A stretch of DNA of 64,000 nt from Nelumbo lutea (taxonomy: Eukaryota; Streptophyta; Magnoliopsida; Proteales; Nelumbonaceae): the NCBI GenBank assembly GCA_022828595.1, contig JAKGHH010000004.1, positions 83,356,270 to 83,420,269 of the forward strand. Direction: 5' to 3'. The notes beneath the pieces are model-generated. The model was not told where the DNA came from. It saw only the letters and a program-made list of their open reading frames with translations, and made no database searches. The position numbers and the translations under genes were made by a program. Numbering within the stretch: position 1 is the stretch's first letter; every line of letters begins with the position of its first letter. This document shows, piece after piece, positions 10,923-22,939 of this stretch.

Positions 10923-12619
10923 GCCAGGACTCACAAGGAAAGTTGTGAAGTTATATTTGGTGAAAAGCCCGGAAAGCCCAAAATCATTTACATTGAGCTG
11001 AGAAATGACTTTCCCTTGAAACTAGTTTTGGTAGCTTCTTCAAAGTGGCTTGGTCAATGCAACTTAGTTGAAGACCTCCCACATGGGAATTGGGATCTAC
11101 TCCTCACAAAGACACATCTCACTGTGTATTGAAAACATCTCCCATACCCCACATGGGCCCTAAAATAAGAGCACATTTAGCAATGCAAGCGTCCTTCCAA
11201 GCACCCCCTAGGGAAGGATGCATCGCTAGGCCTCAATGTCAGCCTAAAAAGTAAATGTAACGGACCTTATGCAATCCTGATTAGTTATAATTACGAACTT
11301 CATGGAAAGTTCTTAGGAAATTTTGTAAATTCATTAACAATTTTTCCTCAGCTTTATCTCTCTCTAATTTTCTTTCAAACCAAACATAGCCTTCAAATAT
11401 GCGAATTGGACCAGCAGATCACTACGTGGAATCAAAATGAATTCTCAATGTTTTTTAAGACACCCTAAGTTTACTTCAAATGGAGGATGCACAGGTGGTG
11501 ACCTTAAAAGTTTATTAATTATTATCAAAAGGGAAAATAAATTATTAATTGATGGGATCTATTTAATTTGTTTGAAATTGCACAATGCCAATAGACAAAT
11601 AAGTTGATATCTTCTGCCAACAAAACATGTTTCAACCCTCTATCAACTTGATCTAACACCGCACGTTTCACCATGAAATTAGAACACACAATAAAAATAG
11701 GACCCGTCATGAAGGAGATATGCAGTGTGAGATTATGTTAGTAGAGCCTTAGAGGGTTGAAACATGTTTTGTTTACAGGTGATCTGGACTCATAGATAGC
11801 CTTGTAGTCAACATTTTTATCTCTGAAAGACGGAAACTTGGGCCGAGAGGCTTCAAATGGATGCCACTTTCATGGGTTAATTAACACGTTTTGATCAGTT
11901 AATTAATTAAACAGCCTGTTTAATTAGGTTCAATCAAGATTTTATGCTTTAAAATATATATTATTTTCTACAATAAATTCAATAAGAAATTTAGAAAACT
12001 TAAAAGGTCTAGTCCTAAGTCCTAACGATGTTGCCTTCAGTTAAACCATGTAGTTCAGTTCAAATGGATCAGCCCGTGATGTTTTAAAAATCAATGATGA
12101 TTTTAAAACCTTGCCCAATAGGCATCTAAAATGGCCCCTGTTTTTTTCATTCTGAGCGATTTATGGGGTAAAATTATCCACATGGCTACATTGAGTCCTT
12201 TCCTGGGGCTAAGGTTTGATGGGTTTGGCTCGAAATACAATGTCGTAATTTGATAAGTTAAACCAGTAAAAGGTTCGGCCGGGCTCAGATTGGTCCAACT
12301 CAATTTGCAGCCGCAGTGAATAATATATGGTCATTCCATAGGACTTGTCTCATGGATGGTCTGGATTGGAAATTCCCCCCGTCTGAGCCCAACACAAACT
12401 TAATTCTGAATTTCTGATCGGGTGTTTTGATTTTTAGGGACAAAGTATAAGAGGCGAAGTTCAGATTAGGTGGGCCAGGCTCTGGTTGGTCCAACTCAAT
12501 TTGCATGGCCCGTCTAATGGATTGGCAAGCCCATATTATTCCTCCATGTGTACGAGTGATGACGATACAGTGGATCAAACACGAGGAAGGTTCTTCTAGT
12601 CAGAAAGGGCCCTTCAGGG
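10923..12619. other. Intergenic with one direct-repeat pair
   Basis: No gene recognised. The 20-bp string TTGGTCCAACTCAATTTGCA appears at about 12290 and again at about 12486 in the same orientation, each preceded by GGGC(T/C)(C)AG-type sequence, suggesting a short duplicated or deleted element. The part around 10925-11050 resembles the direct repeat at 8405. Confidence 0.4.
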
Positions 12620-13005
12620 TAGGGGTGTCAATTGGACTGGATTTGGTCGAATCCAATCCAGTACAATGTGAATCCATTATAAATGGACCAGGTCCAATCC
12701 AACCCAATGAATGTTTTGGACCAATTTAGATCGGTCCAATTTAATGTCTGGTCGGTTCAATCTATTCAAATTCATTTTGATTTAGATTGGTTTCAACCCA
12801 AACCCGGTCCAATCTATTCAAATTCATTTTGATTTAAATTGGTTTCAACCCAAACCTGGTCCATTGAGACATATTCTTATTTTATATCAATGGACCAGAT
12901 ATTGGCTTAATCCAACCCATTCCAATATAAATTTGTTACGAACGGATCAGGTCCACTCCAATCTAATAAATATTTTGGACCGGATTGGTTCAATAAAGCA
13001 TCATT
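12620..13005. mobile_element. GGTCCAAT-rich hAT-like element, copy 3, right end lost
   Basis: Starts with TAGGGGTGTCAATTGGAC, the best-preserved end of this family, and contains the typical CATTATAAATGGACCAGG and ATATTTTGGACC motifs. It carries an internal 52-bp tandem duplication (12759-12810 and 12811-12862, one base different near the middle and one near the end). The right end is missing. Confidence 0.6.
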
Positions 13006-14026
13006 AGGTTGGTAAATGCCTATATATATATGGGACGGGTTTTTATCTTAGAGCAGAGACAAGTTTTGGGATTCTATAATCTGTACAGGTACGGGTAGGT
13101 GCAGTGTTAAATTAATCTGATCATCCCCAACCCATATATTATTGGAAAGTATATAAAATTTATGTATTAGGTGTTGAATTTAATAATATTTTAAATTTTA
13201 CGTGAATGATATTAATAATTTATGTATTTTTTACATAATTAAAAATTTTGTTATTTGTTCATATTATTTTATTTATTTATTACTTATATATAATAAGAAA
13301 TTATAAAAAGTTAGATGCAAGTTGTAAAACCATCCTACTTAGAATGCAAAGAGGGTAGAGTCAGCAGTCAGGGAGGGTTTTGCCTTTTCATGTGCCGTAG
13401 CATTTGGATTCTCAAAATCTATACTGCTATGGGTTTTGGAGCAGGTATGGTTGGGAGGTTTGAGGAGACAGGAAAAGTCTAGAATTTACAAAACCCTCCC
13501 CGTTGCCATCACTATCCAGGAGATGAGGAAGAATTAGTAAAAGGTCGGGAAAAGCCCAAAAAGTAATTGTCCAGTTAAATTCATAGGCTCTGGAGGTTGA
13601 TATCAGTATACCAGTGAGAAATTCCATAAGAAATGGGAGACTAGGGCATGGGGAGTGAACATGAGGGTTACACAGCCATATAGAGTTGAGATTGAGCCAA
13701 ACGACTCCACTCATCATAAATAGCTTTGGATCTTCTAGAGACGACCCAATTAGGCTACCTTTTTCCCCAATACAAACATGCTAATTGCTGAAGAGAAACA
13801 TGCAGGAGGCTGTAAGCAAAAATAATTAGCTCATTGCATATACAAAGCTTTATTGTATGTTACAAAGCTCTTTCTACTTATAGTATGTTACTTCCAGCTC
13901 TCGGTATATCATACCTGAAAAACAAAGCTTGGTCATCTACCGCAACTCAAATTTTCCAAACTATAGCTCAGGAAAAAGAATGAAAAGACCTAATTTCCCT
14001 TCAAACTATTCCCCTACCTTCTTTGC
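13006..14026. other. Intergenic and probable 3' UTR of the downstream-strand gene
   Basis: AT-rich sequence (13140-13300) followed by more mixed sequence next to the stop codon of the 431-residue gene at 14027. The last few hundred bases probably include its 3' UTR, since transcription runs leftward. No independent gene is supported. Confidence 0.4.
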
Positions 14027-17000
14027 TCAAGCAAGTCTTAGCAGTGCCACTGTCATTAAAGTTACAGCCCTGAAGAGAATTTCATTCATATTCCTGTCCA
14101 CTCTCTTCATTATATCCTCCTCTTTCAACCCCAATTTGTGTGAGTTCTTGCTGATATATACAACTGTATCTTTCAGTCTGTTCACTGCCCAAGAAAGCCA
14201 AACCAGCGCAAAACCAAACCCAGTGTTCAATATCTTCGATGCACAGAAGGGCACTCTCCCTCCAACAACTTTACATACAACAGAGAAGAGAACAGCAAGA
14301 CCAGTTCCAGCAATCCCAGCAGATAATTGGGTCAGAAGCCCAGCTAGTTCAGAGCCAGATTTCTTCAGTGACAGTATTGCCATCTTCCCTTGCCTTCTAT
14401 TTAGGACAAGGGATAGAAGGATCTCACATGCATGGAAATGGTTTCTCCGGTAGAGATCACTCTTATTCCCTGCTTTTTTGCTTTGTTTCTTCCTTGGTGA
14501 TGGCTTCATCTTGATTTTCTCAGGGCTGAGATCATTTTAGAGAGCCGGAAAATTTAACACAATTTTAACCAAAAAGTGAAGCATATTTTATTCCCACGTG
14601 AACTACATGTGACAAATAGAAATCTTGGTTCCAAGAAGATTTAGAGTTGATCTTATTAGGGAGCATGAGATAAATTCACGCATCAAGACATAAAAGCTAG
14701 CAATGTAAATGGTGGAAATTTTCAAATTAAAACAACTAACAAAAGGGTGGAGAGGAATTCTCATTCCCCAAGCCAAGAGGCTCACAGATTTAACAGGTTG
14801 GGTTCATCAATCAGTAAACCTCACATGAAATACACAGCAGCAGATTATTTGATGATAACATGTGTATGGACAAGACAAAAGGATTATCAAGTTATGATCT
14901 GAGGTGCTTGCCATTTAGTGAAAACTTAAAACCCAGTAAAGATCACCTAAAAGGGAAAGCTCATCTAGTTCCTGCCATGGAAGGCAAAGAAGTAAAGACA
15001 TGGGTTCCATAATTCTCCAATCTTTTTCCTTTCCCTTGGTCATCATAAAATCATAACTTGAATCAAAGAACAGAGTAGAAAATTCAAAATCTAAAACCTG
15101 GGATAAGTACATGGATTAGCATAGGCATTATTAGAAAGATGAAGCTTCTTTCAAGATTATATGTTCCACACATTACAGTCCAAACATAACAAGTTCAAAT
15201 TTCAAATTGCTATGAAGCTAGTTCCCCAAAGAAAGGAGAGCTGTATTCAAATAAATTTTGGCTAGGTAGTCAAGAAAATGCTAGAGATCAAGGTTTTTAA
15301 AACCGGACTGGACAGGGAACCATTCTGGGGTCCATTTCCCAGGTCAAATGGTCCGACCGTCCAGTCCGAATGGATGGCCCGCTCTGACAGAAAAAATAAC
15401 AAAATTTATAGAAGCAAAAAAGGCCCAAAACCATTGTCCAGGTCAACGGTTCGACCACCCGGGTCAGTAGTTCGCTGACCAAATCAACGGTTTTTGGCCA
15501 AAAAGCGGTTTTGGGGTAAAACGGAACCGGTCAGGTGACCGGTTCCCAATTTTCTGGTCCAGCCATCCGGTCCGGTCCGGTTTTGAAAACCATGCTAGAG
15601 ACCATCAACCAAATGTGAGTAATATTCTCAGTATGACTACTAAAACTAGAATTGACTTTTTTAACTACAAGAAGTCAAAAACATATGGGATTTTTCACAA
15701 TAAAATTTGTACTAACAATGAAAATCATAATCCCAATTAAACAGTGAGTGCAACAAGAAATAAAAATCAGTGACACAGTCTTCAATGAAATATACCTCTT
15801 TAGAGGAGCAACCGTCACTGTTTCTAGCTTCAATGGAGACCCATGGATACTAGTCTTTGTTTCACTCCTTTCCAGTCTGACAATAAAATGATGATGTTAA
15901 GTCAGTACAGAAACTGGCAGTAAGTATTTATAGTAGTGCTCATTGTGAACAAAACTAACTGCAAGCATTAACAATAGAAAGTTCCATTAATTCTGGGAGC
16001 ATTCACAAAACACACACATGTAAACTATGACATCTATAAAGCAACAAAAAGAGCTTCTTACAGTACGCAATTCAATTTCTGTAGAGAATTAGAGATAGAG
16101 TTTCAAGAACACCCCTATTTATTGTGTTTCTACTAGATCTCTTCTATAAACCTGAGATCCCATATCAAATTATTTGAACTATAAGATCTATTGAACACAT
16201 TTACACAGTCAGGAAAATACAGTCTGTGGTCTAGAAATACTGCAAGGATAAGAGCATCCAATTCCTAACCTAGAAAATCTCCATACCAAGAACGATTAAA
16301 AGGTGTATTCCAGCACCCATGACTTGACTGATGCATTGGAAAAACAGGGTGTGAGTAGAGAAAGGTTGTATTCAGCACAATTGTAATGTACAACTTGAGT
16401 TGTAACAACATTGTAAATATTCCAAATTTTCTTGTTATTCAATAAAAGTTTTTAATTATCCATCACTATATATATAAATATATATATAGCATGTATGTAA
16501 TGATAAAGCAGGAGCCCCAAATTAACTAGTACAGAGAAAATCTTACACACCAATAGAATACTCAGAAAGTACAAAAGAACTGACGAAACCAGCACACAAT
16601 TGCTAATCCAGCCTGATACATATAGAAATCAAGTATAACATTGAGCCCCTGGGCCAGGAACCCAACAGCACAAGTGGATGCTCGTCTCTCATCATAACAG
16701 CATAGTTCCTGAGGCAGAATTTGTATATGATGACACCGACAGCATTTGATGGCACCAGTTGACTGTAAGAATACAAGAAGATTACGAAGACAACTGGAAC
16801 CACAGATGCTGAAACTGATTAAAAGACCTCTACAGTTAAATTTGAGACATACGGCTATTCCACAATCCCCAGAGAGGGTTGAGGCAGACTCAGTGAACCT
16901 GTTGTTCTCAGGAGGTACAAAACAAACTGGATCCCTACAGTTACGTCATGAAAATGTTGACATCAACACCTTTTTAGGAATAACTGAACATTTATTAAAT

Positions 17001-20000
17001 ATTAATAAAGAATAAAGAATCAGTTACAATCAGAACTAACACCACACACTTAGGCTACTAAATCGGCCACCTAACCCCACCCTTAAATTTCTATGATTTT
17101 TACCATTCAAGTCCCTTAGCTGACACCAAAACGGTTGACTCCTGTTTACACCTGGTCTAGGTAAACCATCAGTCATATAATTGGATGATTTATGTATCCA
17201 CTCACAGCTACTGATTCTTTCCCTACCTAATTCCTGGATTTCCTTCGTCATGTTCCAATATTTCCATGGCACCTTGGGGTCCGTTTGGTTAAAGTTGGAA
17301 TCAGAATCGGAATCAGAATGGTTTATTCCCATAGTCTGTTTGGTCCAGATAGGAATTGGAATGGGAATTGGAATCATCTGGAATGGGATTTCATTCCCAA
17401 GGGAGGGGGAGGGAATGGCCATTCCCTCAAATGGGGGAATGTCATTCCACTAGGAATGGGAATGGGATTCCGGCTCCACCCAACCAAACAGTTGGAATCA
17501 GAATGGCCCATTCCAATTCCAATTTCAGACCCCTATTCCCACAAAGCAAACGTGCCCTTAGTTTATTTCTTTAACAACCCTAGAATCCCCCTCCACAAGG
17601 TTTCTGATGTTCAAGGACCTAGCCAATCTTAATCCCTGAAGCATAACATTCAGTTCTCCTTTTAGAATACCCATGCCCAATGGGACCTGAACATAAAACA
17701 AAGTATTGCTCCATCTTTTCTGAAGGGGGAGCAGACTCAAGCTCTGTAACTATACTTTTTTATCATTCAAATACATGATTCTCAGTGACAGTTACATCCA
17801 GATGCAAGTATTGCGGAACGGGTTAATGCAACTCCAAGAAGGAATGGCTTTCAAGAGAAAAAAGAAATTCACAAATAGATAGTCCAATGGTTGCTAAGTT
17901 TCACATTGAAGTATCACAATAAATGAACTGTCAAGAATCATTACAAGAAAATGGCAATTGACCAAGATAAATACACCCATCAAAATCAAACTTACTCTTA
18001 TGGTGGCCCACCAAATCATCATCAAGACCAATCAAACAGTGGACCAAGTCCCAAATTGTCAATGAGTACAGCCCAAAAATTGAACCAACTGGAAGATCTC
18101 AATCATCAAATCTAGAACTAAATAGGCATACAAAAGATAAAACTAGATTGATGGCAAAAGATCCATGCATTAAATGGACAAGATGTTCAATCAATCAGAA
18201 TTGAACCTCCAGAATCATACTCAATCCAAGAGGGGACAAACTGATCTAAAGGACAAAATCCAGAGGGCTGCAAATAGAAGGATCGAATCAGATATACCTA
18301 GATGTAAAATAATTTTTCTAATATTCAGATTTAATGGAATCTTATCCATCAGATTCAGGTTGATTTCAGATATTAAATAGCATTATTAAACTAAAAATGA
18401 TCAGAATATTATATATTAATAAAATGAACTAAAATGACCAGTAATAATTGTATGTAATGAATAGAACAAATTGAAAATAACTTATATGAAACTTCTTGTC
18501 TTCTTGAATCTATGATTCTTTAGTAAAGATATAACATTGATACAACATCCAAACCAACTTTCCTAATAGATAAAATGAAAATTTTAAGTGGATATAAGCA
18601 TATATATTTAAATATTATCATATCAGAACATGTCAGACCAAATAGGGGTGGATCCATATTTAATCCAATCATAAACGGTTGAACTCAGATCATAATTTGA
18701 ATTTGAATTTGAACAAACAGATATCATTTGCATCTTTTAAAATCCACAAGTTGGTGGACAATCCAAAATAGTATTCAATGGATATCATCACTGACAAGTA
18801 TGATGCAAAGAGTTGCAAGTTGCACAAGCTTCAAAATTGTCATCCTATGCATACTGAAGTAGCCAAGAATTATGATCCTTGCGCTATGGGGGATTTAAAC
18901 CAGCATGAATAGACAAATACCTAGTAAAGTGTGGTACAAGCAGTGGTAGTTTCCTCTGTTCAGTCAAGTTCTTTGACATGTAAAACTCTGCAACAATAGA
19001 AAGTAAATCCTTCATCTCAGTTCTGCTGCCTGTAAGTAAGACTTTGCCATCAGGGTTAACAGTAATTTTTGAACTATGGGTTAAATCCCCCATGAAGTCC
19101 AAGAGAGGCTTCTGGAATTCCTTGCTTGGGTGTACAAGGAAAGGCTGAACAGCATCAGACCCAACCTCATATAGACAAAAATCACCATCTGAAGAACCAA
19201 CACGACATGGGAGTGATTGCAAGTCAATTGCCATTTGAAGCCCCATCAAATCAGATAATAGGGCAAGATCTAGTCCATCTGTCTCTGCTTTGCTTGACCC
19301 AGATGAGAGGAACTGCAATATCTTTTCATGTCTTGTGCATTGTTCAGCAATCCCAAAGCTAAAGAGTACTGAGTGAGGGCGACTGTCTGCTAACAAATAG
19401 AAGGGGTTAAACATGACTATAAAAGCATTTTATATAACACAACATCAAATAAACCCAATAGAGAAGCACAATGTCATTAAAATATTAATTATGATAATTG
19501 TTAAATATATGTATGTGTTTGTGAAAGAAAGAGTTCACAGTATTTTCAACTCTTAAAAAAGATAGGGACGATGAGCTTTGAACCTTGCACATCAACAAGC
19601 ACAGGCCTCCTAATACTTAAATCAAGCTTTTCAGATTGGTTAGACTCAGAGAACCAGCTTGTCGGCTTCCATGGATCCTCAGGCTGAATTGGTCTTGTAT
19701 GAACGCAGACATGTCTTGTTCCAGGACTTGGTATAAAAGGTTGAAACTCCTGCACCGACCAAAGATGGAAAAAGTTTATTATTGGCAGATGGGGGAAATG
19801 GCAAGCAAACCCCATATAGATGGGATTGAGGTTTAGTAGAAAGATCTGATACAATATTTAAGGAGATAAGCATCACCCAATAGGGAACTGTGGAACTGAG
19901 TAACCAAACAATTGCACTTGAAAACCGTAACCCAGAGAGAGAGAGAATAAGATGATTAATTAAAGTAGAAAAAAAAATGATATATGAAAGATAAGTATCT

Positions 20001-20737
20001 CAGGAGACAAAAGTAGGAAAAAAACGGTGAGGACAGCAGAGAAGCTAATATTCCTGCGTACGTCAAGAGTTACTAATACAGAACTGCTAAAAAAAATTGC
20101 AGATAGGAAATAACGTTGATAACAAATAATAAGAAATCTGCTAACTAATAACATAGAAGATTATCAACCTTGCATATCAGGTGGGACTAGAATTCCTCTA
20201 TTCACACAGCAATGGAGGCAACAAAATCTGCAATCTTTCGAAATCTGACAAATACCTAAACACTGTAAGATTCCCAACGTAAGATTCCCAGCGCAAACAC
20301 TCAGTAAATAATGAATCTAAAGCCAACCTGTCAATTATATACCTAAACATAGCCAAGAAATCCCCATAAGACAAATAAAAATAGAAAAAAAAAAGTAAAA
20401 ACCAGTAACAGATCAATACAGAATTCAAACCAGAATCATAATCATGCAAATCAGCACAAACTCTAAAGAAAGGGAACAAAGAAATACAAAAAGGAAAAAC
20501 CAATACACCCATCAATAGTTCAAAGGCAAAAGCTCAACAATCCAATAAACAGGAATTTGAACCACAACATTAAGCAACAACCACAAATGGTTAAAACCCA
20601 TACAAATCAACAAAACAACTAATCGAATCGACGCATTCAACGGAGCTAGTCACCTTCGAAACCCTGCACAATCCCTGTTCTTGGTGAAACAGTCCAGGAG
20701 GGTAAATGGAAGACGCCATGAGACAAAGCTCAGCCAT
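14027..20737 (-). CDS. Plant protein of unknown function with C-terminal membrane segments (five exons)
   Basis: Joined exons: 20737-20654, 19749-19584, 19386-18921, 15876-15796 and 14525-14027 (1296 nt, 431 residues plus stop). Every junction is GT-AG and all phases agree (0, 1, then 2, 2), strong evidence for one real gene. Exon 1 begins MAELCLMASS, with a second in-frame ATG at 20719. Residues about 30-260 form a soluble, mixed region (for example PFIPSPGTRHVC, VLFSFGIAEQCTRHEKILQF, GKVLLTGSRTEM). A basic Lys/Arg-rich stretch follows at about 273-294, and two hydrophobic segments at about 331-354 and 363-380, suggesting membrane anchoring near the C terminus. I do not recognise the family or assign a function. 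Introns 3 (3.0 kb) and 4 (1.3 kb) carry transposon sequence; introns 1 and 2 are 904 and 197 bp. Confidence 0.85.
15291..15591. mobile_element. hAT-like MITE of the CAWGG family, in intron 4
   Basis: About 300 bp with ends CAAGGTTTTTAAAACCGGAC and (inverse) CATGGTTTTCAAAACCGGAC. If the element starts at CAAGG (15289), the adjacent octamers are CTAGAGAT and CTAGAGAC, a 7 of 8 target duplication. The outer flanks ATGCTAGAGATCA and ATGCTAGAGACCA also agree. It lies in intron 4 of the 431-residue gene. Confidence 0.8.
17036..17740 (-). pseudogene. LINE RNase H remnant in intron 3, split by a MITE
   Basis: The minus-strand frame at 17740-17560 reads GELNVMLQGLRLA and NLVEGDSRVVKEIN, the usual RNase H pattern of plant LINEs (the conserved Glu of GEL and the Asp of GDS). 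After the MITE at 17277-17557 a second piece continues with KEIQELGRERI and a HKSSNYMTDGLPRPG-like stretch, matching the last part of that domain. Stops and frameshifts are present. It sits inside intron 3 of the 431-residue gene on the same strand and is not an exon of it. Confidence 0.7.
17277..17557. mobile_element. Tourist-like MITE inserted into the LINE remnant
   Basis: A 281-bp element with ends GGGTCCGTTTGG and (inverse) GGGCACGTTTGC, flanked by TTG and TTA. The interior is rich in GGAATGGGAATTGG. It interrupts the RNase H frame, so it is younger than the LINE fragment. Confidence 0.75.
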
Positions 20738-21060
20738 GTCTGAGAGAAATCTACCCGGTTCAGAAAATGAATTTCTGATCCGAATTCTATCCTCTTTTTA
20801 TAGGGATTCAGAAAACTATATGAATTTATCCATCCCCAAGCCCTCTAAAACCAGAATTATTACAGGTTTTAGAGTTTGAGTGGCAACCAAAAAGACTCGA
20901 AAATTCAGAATTTGGGTTTTGTGGGTTCGATCGTTAAGTTTCTGGACGAACCAATCTGTGGTCGTAACTCCCTCAGTAATACAGGTTGGATTTGAATCTG
21001 GACAAGCCGTCGCCTTTCTTCTTCTTTGTACTTTTCCGAGATTGTATTTTAGGATAAATG
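20738..21060 (-). promoter_or_regulatory. Upstream region of the 431-residue gene
   Basis: Sequence 5' of the ATG at 20737 on the minus strand. On that strand a CCTATAAAAAGAGG string (about 20790-20803) lies about 55-65 bp upstream of the ATG and could serve as a TATA box with a very short leader. This is inferred from position only. Confidence 0.4.
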
Positions 21061-22560
21061 ATGCATAGGTACCCCTAGATTTTAGTCAAATGGCGAAACC
21101 CCCCCTCAGCTTTACCCCATTTACTTTTCCACCCTTTATCATTTTGTTGTTTTTTGATAATTTTTTTCAACTAACCTTAACTGACTAAGTACACCCCTAC
21201 TATTTCGGAAAATTACCAAGTGTCGTTAAATACTGATGGAAGGGGTGAAATGTCCATTTTGCCGTCAAGTTCAATTTACGTGTGATCACCATCGTCAGAG
21301 CATCATCGCCTTCGCCTACGACATTTATCGTTGCAATTTCTAGACGACGGTGCGACAGTGAGAAGAAAAAGCCAGTAGAGGAGAAGAAGGTCGAGAAGGC
21401 CCCTATTTCAAGCTTCCCAAGATCGGCAGAAAAAGGTTGGAGATCTCCGAGTTCCAAAACTTTCGAATCTCTCTCTCTCTCTCCCTCCCTCCCCTTCTTC
21501 TTCCTCTCTTCCCCCTGCCTATGTCATTCTCAGGCCGCCTATTCTCAAGGTTGAATGTTCGAAACCCAAGAACAATGTCGCCCCTTTTAGCACCATCTCG
21601 TTGGGTAGCTCAAGTGTGGAGTACACTTTTAGCGCAGGCACCAACATCCGTCTTGAAGTTGTCGACGTGGACAAGGGCTTCACTCTCAGCTCCTCTAGCT
21701 CTCTCTGTTCACGAGAACACCTGCCCGTCGACATCCACCTCTGCTCTCTATTCTTCCTCTCATTTATCTTCTTATGAGGCGAAATTACTACGAGGCTCAC
21801 CTAAATTCTAAAAAAAATGAAGGCCGTTAGAATTGAAAAGAATAGAGAGAGAAGCCTTCCTGTGGCAAGGCCTCAAGAAGTGACTTGAGCGGCGGTGATC
21901 TTCTTCTTCCTCCGCCTCCCTTCCCCTCTTCATTCTCCCTCTCCACCTTCATAGTAGTGGTTGAAGAGAGGGGGATTAAAAGGGGTGCCCTCACGCGCCC
22001 AAACCCCCAAGTCAGATGACTTCTCCTATCCTCCCTGACGATGGCACCACCAACACCAACTCCCCCAAACCTATGCCACCAGCTTCGGCCTCATGATCAC
22101 CAGCTTCAAAGTTCAACAATGGCATGACCGGCTTTGGGGTCCAAAGAGTGTGTATTGGCCTGAGGCTATGGTGAACCTGAAAACCGGCACCCCTACATTT
22201 CAGACGACCAACACCGGCATCGAGGGTGAAGACAAGGGTATTATTATCATTTTTTCAAAATATAACACACCAGAACCCTAACAATATGGGAATAATTAGT
22301 CAATTGTTAAAGATAGAGTTAGTCAATTAACCAAACAATTTTCCCTTGTTTTTTTAACCCATACAATGTGACTACGTAAGGGATTGAATATAAATTTGGA
22401 TATGTTTGGACTTGCAATTTGGAGTTTTGACTTTTGACATCAATTTGGATCAAGCCAGGGTCCATGTTTAGGGTCGGTCTTGGATTGGCCTTCAACCCGA
22501 CCCAACCCATTTAAAGAGGAAACTGAGGGATTTAACAAGAGAGAGATGTTGCAAGTATTG
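21061..22560. other. GC-richer unassigned region
   Basis: Between 21240 and 22250 the sequence is clearly richer in GC than its surroundings and has pyrimidine tracts (about 21466-21515). Short plus-strand frames look coding-like (for example around 21556-21700 and 22030-22230) but are broken by stops and match nothing I recognise. The left border (TACCCCTAGATTTTAGTCAAA) and the TTAGTCAATT strings on the right resemble transposon ends in this window. A decayed gene fragment captured by a transposon is possible but unproven. Confidence 0.35.
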
Positions 22561-22757
22561 ACTATTGGAGAGAGAGAGAGATTAAAAATAATTAAATTAG
22601 AGATCAAAAAGCAAGACCTTAGAGGTGCATTATTATTACTTCTTATATTTTTAATAATTTCACTAAAAACAAATAATTACATGTATTAAAAATGAGAGGA
22701 GGTGGTGGTCTTTGTGAGCACTAAGGTGAGAGGACTACTAGCCTCCCTCTTTGCTTC

Positions 22758-22939
22758 TTTTTTTTTTTTGGTATTGATTACTTGCCTTTGGGAACTGCAA
22801 TTCAATTCTCTTTGGCATATACAATATTTTTTCTAGCAATATTAATAACTCTTCACAAAGGTGGTGAGAGCCAATAGCGGAACTCGAAACTATATTTCGT
22901 CTGAATTACCCGGTTTATGTACCAACCAAGCCACCACTC
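22758..22939 (-). mobile_element. tRNA-derived SINE-like element
   Basis: On the minus strand, starting near 22939, there is a pol III box A-like string TGGCTTGGTTGGT (22920-22932) and about 30 bp further a box B-like string GTTTCGAGTTCC (22890-22879), the arrangement of tRNA-derived SINEs. About 110 bp later the copy ends in an A-run (T-run at 22758-22769). No clear target duplication was seen. The box matches are direct; the SINE call is inference. Confidence 0.65.

Noticed and set aside
13929..14453. 174-codon plus-strand frame
   Set aside because: It is the antisense of exon 5 of the 431-residue gene, whose splice phases and hydrophobic segments support the minus strand.
22861..22935. 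A functional tRNA gene
   Set aside because: Box A and box B-like strings are present but no acceptor stem or cloverleaf can be formed; a SINE head fits better.
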